A DNA stretch of 19,816 nucleotides from Ruminococcus sp. UBA3280 (GTDB lineage Bacteria; Bacillota; Clostridia; Oscillospirales; Ruminococcaceae), in the NCBI GenBank assembly GCA_002362175.1, contig DETU01000026.1, positions 1 to 19,816 of the forward strand, written 5' to 3'. Both the position numbers and the translations under genes were made by a program. The notes under the pieces were generated by a model. That model searched no databases and had not been told where the DNA came from. It saw only the letters and a list, made by a program, of their open reading frames with translations. This document shows positions 1 to 7,508 of this stretch, piece after piece. The number at the start of each line of letters is the position of its first letter. Positions within the stretch are counted from its first letter, which is position 1.

Positions 1-103
1 TATTATTGATTTTTTTCAGACTCAATTAATTTTTATTGAAAATACACAAATTTAAACTGTGTTTTGCTTATTTGATGAATTGTAACAAATTTCGACAATT
101 TTA

Positions 104-132
104 TTGCGAAAATTTCTGAAATATGATATAAT
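104..132 (+). promoter_or_regulatory. Sigma-A-like promoter of the XRE regulator gene
   Basis: A -35 hexamer TTGCGA (104-109) is followed by a 17-base spacer and a perfect -10 TATAAT (127-132), preceded by TG one base upstream (extended -10). Transcription would start near 139, giving a leader of about 125 nt before the GTG at 265. The inverted repeat AATTGT (78-83) / ACAATT (95-100) lies directly upstream of the -35 and could be an operator. Confidence 0.6.
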
Positions 133-176
133 ATATAGTTAAGCTGATATATTTTTACATTCTATGCCTATAATAC

Positions 177-204
177 ATTATACTCATTTTTATGAATTTG
201 TCAA
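177..204 (-). promoter_or_regulatory. Consensus promoter firing leftward out of the window
   Basis: On the minus strand a perfect TTGACA (204-199) and a perfect TATAAT (182-177) are separated by 16 bases. Transcription would start near 170 and run toward position 1, across the plus-strand promoter at 104-132. The gene it serves would lie outside the window; no supported minus-strand gene occurs in 1-170. Confidence 0.6.
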
Positions 205-214
205 GCGGAATTTG

Positions 215-245
215 CTTATATTTATAAGTTTGTGTAATTTTTACA
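215..245. promoter_or_regulatory. Two short palindromes before the XRE gene (possible operators)
   Basis: CTTATA/TATAAG with a TT centre (215-228) and TGTAA/TTACA with a TTT centre (233-245) are perfect dyads in the leader just ahead of the AGGAGG at 251-256. Their position would suit autoregulation by the downstream HTH protein, but this is inferred from position only. In such AT-rich DNA, short dyads can arise by chance. Confidence 0.3.
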
Positions 246-264
246 AAATAAGGAGGTTATATTT

Positions 265-594
265 GTGACGTTTTATGAAAGACTGCGTTTTATCTGCAAG
301 GAAAAGGGAACTACTGTAACAAATATGCTCAGTAATCTTGGTATTGCTACCGGAAGTACTGGAAACTGGAAAAGAGGAAGTCTCCCGAATGGCGATATTC
401 TTATAAAAATTGCCGATTATCTTAATACTTCAATTGACTATATACTTTTGGGAGAGTTCAGGAGCGACCTTAACAGCGAAGAAAAACAGCTTGTTGAACT
501 TTACAGACTTACCCCCGACCGTGCAAAATACAAAGTAATATGTGATATGGAACGCATTGTGCAGGAGGAAATAAAAAAGTTTTCAGCGGAATGA
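265..594 (+). CDS. XRE-family helix-turn-helix transcriptional regulator
   Basis: This 109-residue protein starts at GTG 265, eight bases after a strong AGGAGG (251-256). Residues about 5-63 form a Cro/C1-type HTH domain: ERLRFICKEKG, then the recognition region around GIATGSTGNWKRG, and the closing IADYLNTSIDYILLGE segment typical of the family. The rest (about 64-109) is a charged helical tail resembling the C-terminus of small Clostridia XRE regulators. It is probably a DNA-binding repressor or activator in the cytoplasm. It is transcribed alone, with its own promoter and terminator, so a regulatory link to the downstream transporter operon is possible but not shown. Palindromes in its leader are candidate self-operators. 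Confidence 0.85.
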   Translation: MTFYERLRFICKEKGTTVTNMLSNLGIATGSTGNWKRGSLPNGDILIKIADYLNTSIDYILLGEFRSDLNSEEKQLVELYRLTPDRAKYKVICDMERIVQEEIKKFSAE

Positions 595-600
595 TTCAAA

Positions 601-628
601 GGGCGGTTTCTTGAAAACCGTCTTTTTT
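601..628 (+). terminator. Rho-independent terminator after the XRE gene
   Basis: Stem GGCGGTTT (602-609) pairs with AAACCGTC (615-622) with one G-T wobble, around a five-base loop, and is followed by six T (623-628). It begins six bases after the regulator's stop codon and separates it from the next promoter. Confidence 0.85.
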
Positions 629-643
629 GGTGTCGGATAATTC

Positions 644-672
644 TTGACAGTCCGCAACAAAATTGATATACT
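644..672 (+). promoter_or_regulatory. Near-consensus sigma-A promoter of the transporter operon
   Basis: A perfect TTGACA (644-649), a 17-base spacer and TATACT (667-672) predict a start near 679 and a short leader of about 30 nt before the first gene. This is the only clear promoter seen ahead of the eight-gene operon. Confidence 0.8.
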
Positions 673-709
673 TGTTTTATAGAAATAAAAATATTATGCA
701 GGTGATTTG

Positions 710-3625
710 ATGTTGATAAAGAAAATCTGTTTTGTCCTGCTGTCGTGTATTATGTCGGTTGCTGTTTTGTCGGGAAACGGAATAATGCCGGCATTTGCGG
801 AGGAAAGTTTTCAGGCATCAGCCGAAACACTTTCAGTCATGTATGATGATTATTACCGCATTGATACAGAAGATACGGAACGTATTTCATACAGTGACTA
901 TTATGATTTGTATTGTTCGGAAAACCGTCCCGACAAGGTTATTGAAGTTTACGGAAAAGACTATGTTTCCGCCGAGAACGGAAATTTTTCCACAGGTAGT
1001 TACGGTCAGAAAGAAAATGTGCTGATATGGGAAAGCAGTGGCGGAAAAGTTTCCTATAGTATAGATGTTGGGGAAACGGGAATTTACTGCATGAACATGA
1101 CTTATTTTCCGCTTGATTCGGACAGTTCTGCAATAGAGTTTTCAATGAGTATTGACGGTGAAATTCCGTATGATACAGCTTCACGTATTACTCTTAACAG
1201 AGTATGGGTCAGTGAAAAGGATATATATAAGGATTCACATGGAAATCAGGTACGTTCTCCGCAGGTTCAGCAGGGAATGTGGCAGAACAGTGATTTTAAT
1301 GACATTGACGGACTTTTCAGTGAACCACTATTTTTTTATCTCGGAAAGGGAACGCATGAAATAACTTTTGAGTCTGAAAAAGCAGAATTTGTCATTGAGA
1401 GTTTTAAGTTATATAATCATGAAGAATTACCCTCATACAGTGAATATAAAGATAATGTCAATATTTTTTCGGAAACGGAAAATATTTTCAGAATAGAGGG
1501 TGAAAATGCCATTTATAAATCTGATTCAACACTTTTTCCGACTTATGACAATACGGATTATCTTGTTTCGCCGTCCGACCCTGTAAAAGTAGTTTATAAT
1601 ACTTTCGGTGCGGGAAACTGGAAAAAAGCATTACAGTCTGCAACGTGGGTTATCGGAAAGGAAGATATAAAAAACGACGGCTGGTATAAAATCGGAATAA
1701 AGTACCGTCAGAATCAGATGAGGGGGTTTTATTCAAACAGACGTATATATGTTGACGGAAAAGTTCCCTGTAAAGAACTTAATCAGGTAAAATTCTGCTA
1801 TGATAACGACTGGAATCTTGTTTGTCCCGAATCGGACGGTGAAAGTATCTATATATGGCTTACGGCAGATTCTGACCACACTTTTACAATGGAATGTGTA
1901 ACGGGTGAAATAGGTGATTATATCCGTAAACTTGAAAATATTGTTTCCGAACTCAATACATATTACAGAAAAATTCTCATGATTACAGGTCCTTCTCCCG
2001 ATAAGTATACAGATTATTACGTACATGAAAAAATCCCTGAACTTACCGACGAATTTCAAAGGATTTCCAACGAACTCAAAGATATTCAGAACGGTATTGA
2101 AAGTCTTTCCGATGTATTGGGTTCTGAAGCGGCTGTCATTGAACGAATGACTGTAATTCTTGACAAGTGCATTAAAAAACCGTTGAAGATTCCGCTTTAT
2201 CTTTCACAGATTAAAGAAAATATAACTTCTGTTTCGTCATGGATAAGAGAATGTCGTGACCAGCCACTTGAAGTAGATTACATTGAATTTGCAACGGCAG
2301 GAGTTGATTTTTCTGAATACAGAAGTAATTTTTTCATGTCGCTTTGGTTTGGCATAAAGTCGTTTTTCGGTTCTTTCTTTGAGGACTATTCAACACTTTC
2401 CGACGTTACAGGTGAAAAAGCCCTGAATGTATGGGTTAATCTCGGACGTGAACAGGCTCAGACCGTAAAGGAAATGACAGACGACTTTATTCGTGATACA
2501 GGTATTCCCGTTTCCGTAAGCCTTGTGAACGGAGGAATAGTTGAGGCTTCACTTGCGGGAAAAGGTCCTGACGTTGCTTTGTTTCTTGGTGGGGAATATC
2601 CTGTTAACCTTGCTGTCCGTGGTTTGCTTGTTGACGTTTCAAAGTTTGATGACTATCAGGAAATTACGGGACGTTTTCAGGAAAACGCCATGACCCACTA
2701 TGAATATAACGGCGGTGTTTACGGTCTGCCAATAACGCAGAGTTTTCCAATGCTTTTTTACCGTACAGATATTCTTTCTGAACTCGGTTACACTTCACCG
2801 CCTGAAACCTGGGAAAATCTCATGAATATGCTCCCCTCGATACAAAGGAATTATATGTCCGTTGGACTTGTTCTACCGTCAACAGAAATTTCTCCGTCAA
2901 CTGAAACAGGTCATACTTTTGCAATGTTGTTACTACAAAGAGGAAAAAATTATTATAATCAGAATATGACAAAATCTGTCTTTGATTCTGTGGAAGCCAT
3001 TGAGGCTTTTGAACAGTGGACGGATTTCTATACCGAATACAGTTTTGAACAGTCCTACGATACTTTCAGCCGTTTCAGAACAGGAGAATATCCGCTTGTT
3101 ATTTCCGATTATACTTTTTTTAATCAGCTTTCATATGCCTCTCCCGAAATAAGAGGATTATGGAATTTTTGTCCCGTCCCTGCAACAGAAAACAATGGTA
3201 CTCTTTCCCATGCCGTAAATTCAGATACTTCGGGAGCTGTTATTTTCAGAAAGACGGAAAATACTGAAAATGCATGGGAGTTTATAAAGTGGTTTACGGA
3301 TACGGATACACAGGTTCGTTACGGTAATCAGACAGAAGGACTTCTCGGAACAATGGGACGTTTTAACACGGCAAATACCGAGGCTCTTAAACGTCTTTCA
3401 TGGTCGGACAGTGAACTTGAAAGGCTTTTTGATCAGCGTGAAGAACTTGTTGAAATACCTGTTATACCATCGTCATATTCCGTAACAAGAAATATTATGA
3501 ATGCTTTCAGGGAAGTGGTCAATGAACACGAAAACCCCCGTGATACGTTTCTTTGGTATAATCGTGATATAAACGACGAAATTTTCAGAAAGCAGGAAAA
3601 TATCAGTGAAGAAAGGAGAGAATAG
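710..3625 (+). CDS. Large extracellular solute-binding protein (family 1) with N-terminal carbohydrate-binding-like region
   Basis: The protein is about 971 residues; family 1 binding proteins are usually 400-550. A signal peptide ends at an AFA-EE signal peptidase I-like site, with no lipobox, so it may be secreted rather than lipid-anchored. Residues about 30-400 look like beta-rich domains with Tyr/Trp-rich stretches reminiscent of carbohydrate-binding modules. Residues about 405-540 are helical. A periplasmic-binding-type domain follows from about 565, starting near LNVWVNLGREQA, with the typical GPDVALFLGG and VYGLPITQSFPMLFYRTDI segments. AGGTGA (700-705) favours ATG 710; TTG 707 is also in frame but too close to the site. 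It is first in the operon and two bases from its permease partner. The ligand is unknown, probably a carbohydrate. Confidence 0.88.
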   Translation: MLIKKICFVLLSCIMSVAVLSGNGIMPAFAEESFQASAETLSVMYDDYYRIDTEDTERISYSDYYDLYCSENRPDKVIEVYGKDYVSAENGNFSTGSYGQKENVLIWESSGGKVSYSIDVGETGIYCMNMTYFPLDSDSSAIEFSMSIDGEIPYDTASRITLNRVWVSEKDIYKDSHGNQVRSPQVQQGMWQNSDFNDIDGLFSEPLFFYLGKGTHEITFESEKAEFVIESFKLYNHEELPSYSEYKDNVNIFSETENIFRIEGENAIYKSDSTLFPTYDNTDYLVSPSDPVKVVYNTFGAGNWKKALQSATWVIGKEDIKNDGWYKIGIKYRQNQMRGFYSNRRIYVDGKVPCKELNQVKFCYDNDWNLVCPESDGESIYIWLTADSDHTFTMECVTGEIGDYIRKLENIVSELNTYYRKILMITGPSPDKYTDYYVHEKIPELTDEFQRISNELKDIQNGIESLSDVLGSEAAVIERMTVILDKCIKKPLKIPLYLSQIKENITSVSSWIRECRDQPLEVDYIEFATAGVDFSEYRSNFFMSLWFGIKSFFGSFFEDYSTLSDVTGEKALNVWVNLGREQAQTVKEMTDDFIRDTGIPVSVSLVNGGIVEASLAGKGPDVALFLGGEYPVNLAVRGLLVDVSKFDDYQEITGRFQENAMTHYEYNGGVYGLPITQSFPMLFYRTDILSELGYTSPPETWENLMNMLPSIQRNYMSVGLVLPSTEISPSTETGHTFAMLLLQRGKNYYNQNMTKSVFDSVEAIEAFEQWTDFYTEYSFEQSYDTFSRFRTGEYPLVISDYTFFNQLSYASPEIRGLWNFCPVPATENNGTLSHAVNSDTSGAVIFRKTENTENAWEFIKWFTDTDTQVRYGNQTEGLLGTMGRFNTANTEALKRLSWSDSELERLFDQREELVEIPVIPSSYSVTRNIMNAFREVVNEHENPRDTFLWYNRDINDEIFRKQENISEERRE

Positions 3626-3627
3626 CG

Positions 3628-4521
3628 TTGCTGAAAAAAATATTTTCAGAAGTCAGGAAAAACAGTGAATGTTATCTGATGCTTGCTCCTTTTATGATTC
3701 TGTTTGTGATGTTTACGGTTGTACCCGTTCTGATGTCCGTGCCGATTGGATTCACGGATTTCAATATGGTACAGTCGCCTGAATTTACAGGACTTTCCAA
3801 TTATACCACCCTTTTCCTTTCCGACAAGGTTTTTATAAAGTCAATAAGGATTACGGTTATATTTGCATTTTTTACAGGTCCTGTAAGCTTTGTACTCTGT
3901 TTTATGCTTGCATGGCTGATAAATGAAATGCCGTCAAAGCTGAGGACATTATTTACACTTATATTTTATATTCCATCAATGGCAAACGTGTATTCAGTGT
4001 GGAAAATTATTTTCAGCGGTGACATAAACGGCTATTTAAATTCTTTTCTTATAAATATAGGTATTATAACGTCTCCGATACAGTGGCTTACGGACGGTAA
4101 CTATGTACTCGGAGTTGCAATTGTTGTACAGTTATGGCTGTCTCTCGGAGCAGGATTTCTTGCCCTGCGTGCAGGTTTTCAGAATATTGACCGCTCAATG
4201 TATGAAGCAGGAGCGATTGACGGTATAAACAACAGGTGGCAGGAACTTATATACATAGTTATTCCGTCAATGAAACCGCATCTTATGTTTGCTTCCGTTA
4301 TGCAGATTGTAAGCTCATTTACTGCCGGAACGGTAATACAGAATATTGTCGGTTTTCCGAGTACGGATTATAAGGCACATACTTTAATGACTCATGCATA
4401 TGATTACGGCTGGGTTCGTTATGAAATGGGATACGCTTCCGCAATATGCATGATACTTTTTATAGTGATGTATGTTGTAAACAGAATTATAGACCGAGTT
4501 ATCGGAAAATATACGGACTGA
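3628..4521 (+). CDS. MalF-like ABC transporter permease
   Basis: This 297-residue integral membrane protein of the binding-protein-dependent (MetI-like) permease superfamily has an N-terminal membrane segment at about 17-38 and several further hydrophobic segments. The cytoplasmic EAA loop at about 192-220 (EAGAIDGINN...IPSMKP) docks the ATPase. It starts at TTG 3628, seven bases after AAGGAGAG and two bases after the binding-protein stop, so translation is probably coupled. It should pair with the MalG-like permease that follows to form the translocation pore. No ATPase gene is adjacent; many Firmicutes sugar importers share an MsmX-type ATPase encoded elsewhere. Confidence 0.93.
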   Translation: MLKKIFSEVRKNSECYLMLAPFMILFVMFTVVPVLMSVPIGFTDFNMVQSPEFTGLSNYTTLFLSDKVFIKSIRITVIFAFFTGPVSFVLCFMLAWLINEMPSKLRTLFTLIFYIPSMANVYSVWKIIFSGDINGYLNSFLINIGIITSPIQWLTDGNYVLGVAIVVQLWLSLGAGFLALRAGFQNIDRSMYEAGAIDGINNRWQELIYIVIPSMKPHLMFASVMQIVSSFTAGTVIQNIVGFPSTDYKAHTLMTHAYDYGWVRYEMGYASAICMILFIVMYVVNRIIDRVIGKYTD

Positions 4522-4531
4522 GGAGAAAAAG

Positions 4532-5404
4532 ATGTCGCATATCAGAAAAATCAGGGGTTCATGCAGACGGACGGAACGGAAAAAAAGAAGTACCGTTTTA
4601 ATATTTTTATTTCTCGCAGTACTGGGGATTTTCATGTTTTTTCCCGTATATCTTACTGTTGTAATGTCTGTAAAACCTGTTGAGGAACTTTTTATATTTC
4701 CGCCGAAACTTTACACACTCCGTCCGACTTTCAAAAATTTCAGGGATATGTTTGAAATTATGAGACAGAACAGAGTACCGTTTTCAAGATATGTATTTAA
4801 TAGTATAACCGTTACTGTTTCAGTTACGGCATTACAGTGTGTATTTATTTCGATGTCTGCTTTTGTTCTTGCAAAATGTCGGTTTGCAGGAAAAAAGTTA
4901 ATTAATAATGTAATAGTAGTTGCACTTCTTTATCAGAGTAATGTTATTTATATAATGCAGTATATGGTACTTGCAAAACTGAATCTTATTGACAGTCTGC
5001 TTGCGATAATTCTGCCGTCGGTAGCCTCTCCTATGGGACTTTTTCTGATGAAGCAGTCAATAAGTCAGATACCCGATTCAATAATAGAGTCCGCAAAGAC
5101 AGACGGTGCAGGACTTTTCCGCATATGCTGGCAGATAGTAATGCCGAATCAGAAACCTGCTGTTATGACACTGATAATTTTCGCTTTTCAGTCGTCATGG
5201 AATATGCAGTCGGGGGCTTTTGTCTTTCATGAACAGTATAAAACTTTGCCGACTGTTGTAAGTCAGGTATCTTCGGCAGGTCTTGCACGTGCGGGAACTG
5301 CTATGGCGGCGGCTGTATTTATGCTTGTTCCGCCTGTCATTGTGTTTACGGTTGCACAGAAACACATAATTGAGACTATGGCACATTCGGGTATAAGGAA
5401 TTAG
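4532..5404 (+). CDS. MalG-like carbohydrate ABC transporter permease
   Basis: This 290-residue protein of the MalG/AraQ type has an N-terminal membrane segment around residues 25-47 containing FFPVYLTVVMSVKP, five more hydrophobic stretches, and an EAA loop at about 186-212 (ESAKTDGAGLF...MPNQKP). ATG 4532 follows GAGGAGAAA and lies ten bases after the upstream permease stop. It is the second half of the first permease pair and is expected to form a heterodimeric channel with the product of 3628-4521. Confidence 0.93.
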   Translation: MSHIRKIRGSCRRTERKKRSTVLIFLFLAVLGIFMFFPVYLTVVMSVKPVEELFIFPPKLYTLRPTFKNFRDMFEIMRQNRVPFSRYVFNSITVTVSVTALQCVFISMSAFVLAKCRFAGKKLINNVIVVALLYQSNVIYIMQYMVLAKLNLIDSLLAIILPSVASPMGLFLMKQSISQIPDSIIESAKTDGAGLFRICWQIVMPNQKPAVMTLIIFAFQSSWNMQSGAFVFHEQYKTLPTVVSQVSSAGLARAGTAMAAAVFMLVPPVIVFTVAQKHIIETMAHSGIRN

Positions 5405-5406
5405 AG

Positions 5407-6867
5407 ATGAAAAGGATATTAAAAAGATTTTTTATGCTGATTTTTTTGTTTCTTGCTGTCGGACATACTATAAATTTAACGGCTGTAAAAGCTTCCCCTT
5501 ACATTTCATATAATTATGACCGCTGGGGTGACGCTGTTCCTTCACAGGCAGGATATATTGAAAAGCGTATTGTTTCGGGTGATGATATAGGTGCGGATTC
5601 GTTTAACGAACCAAGTGACATATTTTTTGACGGAAATAATTTTTATATTGTCGATACTGGAAATAACAGAATTGTCAGCGTTGACGGCAGTCTTGAAAAC
5701 GTTTCCGCAATTTATGAAAAGTTTAAAATGAAGGACGGTTCTTTAACTACTCTTAACAAGCCTGAAGGTATATTTGTGTCGGACGATATTATTTATATAG
5801 CCGATACACAAAATTCGAGAATACTTCTTGTAAATCATGATGCGGAAGTCATTTCTGAAATCACAAAGCCTGATTCTGAAATTTATGACCAAAATAAAAC
5901 TTTTCTCCCGAAACGTGTCATTGCCGATAAAGCAGGGAATATATATACTGTTCTCAGCAATATAACAACGGGCTGTGCGATGTTCAGTCCGCAGGGGGAG
6001 TTTATCGGATTTTACGGTGCAAACAGGATTGAACCGACTGCCGAAGCGGTCGGGAATTATTTCAGGAACATTTTCATGTCCGACAAGAAAAAAGCACGGC
6101 GTACAAGGCAGATTCCGTCGGGAATAACGGGATTTGACATAAAAGGTGATTTTATTTTTACCTGTACGGCATCGTCATCTGTTTTGTCCGATACGGTTAA
6201 AAAACTCAATTCCGCAGGAAAGAATATTTTTGCGGACAGAAATGTTTCTTTTGGTGACTATAAGCTGAAATATGATACTTCACATTATAAAATACCCGAT
6301 TCGTCAATATGTGATATTGATATTTCTGAAAACGGAAATATAAACTGTCTTGATTTCGGTACGGGTCATATTTTTCAGTATGATGAGGAGTGTAATCTTC
6401 TTTTTATTATGGGAACGGTTGCTGAACAGACAGGAGGATTTAAAAGTCCGTCGGCGATTGAGTCGGCAGGGGAAAATATTTATATTCTTGACTCACAGAA
6501 AAACAATATAACAGTTTTTACTGAAACATCTTTCGGTAAAACGGTACATAAAGCAGTTGAACTTTATAACACGGGATATTATGCGGAATCACTTGATTTA
6601 TGGTATGAAGTTCTCAGGCGTGACGGTAATTATACATATGCCTATAACGGTACAGCTTTCGCACTGCTCAGAAAAGGTGATTATAAAAATTCAATGAAAT
6701 ACTCAAAGCTGGCAGGAAATTCCCAATTATACAACAAGGCTTTCGAGGAATACAGAAGTGTGTTTCTAAAAGAAAATTCGGCAAAGATATTTTTTGCCTT
6801 ACTTACTACGGTTATTGTTTTTACAGTTTTCGGGAAAATAAAGAAAAGAGGTGAACAGAATCAATGA
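5407..6867 (+). CDS. Exported NHL-repeat protein with TPR-like segment and C-terminal membrane anchor
   Basis: This 486-residue protein has a signal peptide at about 1-29. NHL-type beta-propeller repeats follow, clearest at about 68-95 (PSDIFF...YIVDTGNNRIV) and 118-145 (PEGIFV...YIADTQNSRIL), with weaker copies later, including one ending near residue 380. A helical TPR-like stretch (KAVELYNTGYYAESLDLW onward) precedes a single C-terminal membrane segment at about 457-475 with a KIKKRG positive flank. The topology suggests an extracytoplasmic propeller tethered to the membrane. It starts two bases after the permease stop and overlaps the next gene by four bases, so it belongs to the operon. 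A scaffold or glycan-binding role is inference; no enzymatic motif was recognised. Confidence 0.82.
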   Translation: MKRILKRFFMLIFLFLAVGHTINLTAVKASPYISYNYDRWGDAVPSQAGYIEKRIVSGDDIGADSFNEPSDIFFDGNNFYIVDTGNNRIVSVDGSLENVSAIYEKFKMKDGSLTTLNKPEGIFVSDDIIYIADTQNSRILLVNHDAEVISEITKPDSEIYDQNKTFLPKRVIADKAGNIYTVLSNITTGCAMFSPQGEFIGFYGANRIEPTAEAVGNYFRNIFMSDKKKARRTRQIPSGITGFDIKGDFIFTCTASSSVLSDTVKKLNSAGKNIFADRNVSFGDYKLKYDTSHYKIPDSSICDIDISENGNINCLDFGTGHIFQYDEECNLLFIMGTVAEQTGGFKSPSAIESAGENIYILDSQKNNITVFTETSFGKTVHKAVELYNTGYYAESLDLWYEVLRRDGNYTYAYNGTAFALLRKGDYKNSMKYSKLAGNSQLYNKAFEEYRSVFLKENSAKIFFALLTTVIVFTVFGKIKKRGEQNQ

Positions 6868-7493
6868 TGAACCTTACACAGAAACAGTGGCTGAAACACG
6901 CAGTAACACATATTTTTGAGGGTTTTGAAGATATGCGGTGGAAAAAATCAGGTTCACTGAAAATATCGTTTTTTATACTGATTCTGTTTTTCCTTGCGGA
7001 AATTGCACATGAACGTCTTTACGGATTTCAGTTTTATGCTGTATATGATAAGACATTTAATATTATTCCGTATTTTATAAAAACCATAGTTCTTTTTATG
7101 GCTTGGACTGTCGGAAACTGGTCTGTCTGTACGGTTCTTGACGGTGAGGGGACAATGAAAAATATTTTTATTTACAGTGCTTACGCACTTGTTCCGTATA
7201 TTTCTCAGATGTATATAAATACTGTTCTTTCTCACTTTCTTGTCAGAGACGAATATGTTTTCATGCAGGCAATTGAAATTATTGGCACTCTATGGACAGC
7301 CGTTCTGATTTTTTCGGCGGTAAAATCAGTTCATCAGTATATGGTATTAAAGACGTTTTCAGCTATATTTCTTACTGTTGTTGCCATGTTCATAATGCTT
7401 GCACTTCTTATACTTTTCATGGCACTTGTTCAGCAGGTTTATATTTTCATTTCAACTGTATACACGGAAATAATCTACAGAATAAGAGTATAG
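6864..7493 (+). CDS. Yip1-family-like multi-pass membrane protein
   Basis: This 209-residue protein has about five hydrophobic segments. The N-terminal HIFEGFEDMRWKKSGSLK precedes the first membrane segment, as in bacterial Yip1-domain (YIP1 family) proteins, and VGNWSVCTVLDGEGTMKNIF is typical of the family's central region. Its ATG lies inside the stop region of the NHL gene (ATGATGA, four-base overlap), with AGAGGTGA nine bases upstream, so translation is coupled. Bacterial Yip1 proteins have no settled biochemical role. Its fixed place between the NHL and DUF5696 genes suggests it helps assemble or organise the membrane complex; this is inference. Confidence 0.8.
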   Translation: MMNLTQKQWLKHAVTHIFEGFEDMRWKKSGSLKISFFILILFFLAEIAHERLYGFQFYAVYDKTFNIIPYFIKTIVLFMAWTVGNWSVCTVLDGEGTMKNIFIYSAYALVPYISQMYINTVLSHFLVRDEYVFMQAIEIIGTLWTAVLIFSAVKSVHQYMVLKTFSAIFLTVVAMFIMLALLILFMALVQQVYIFISTVYTEIIYRIRV

Positions 7494-7508
7494 AAACGGT
7501 GATGTTTT

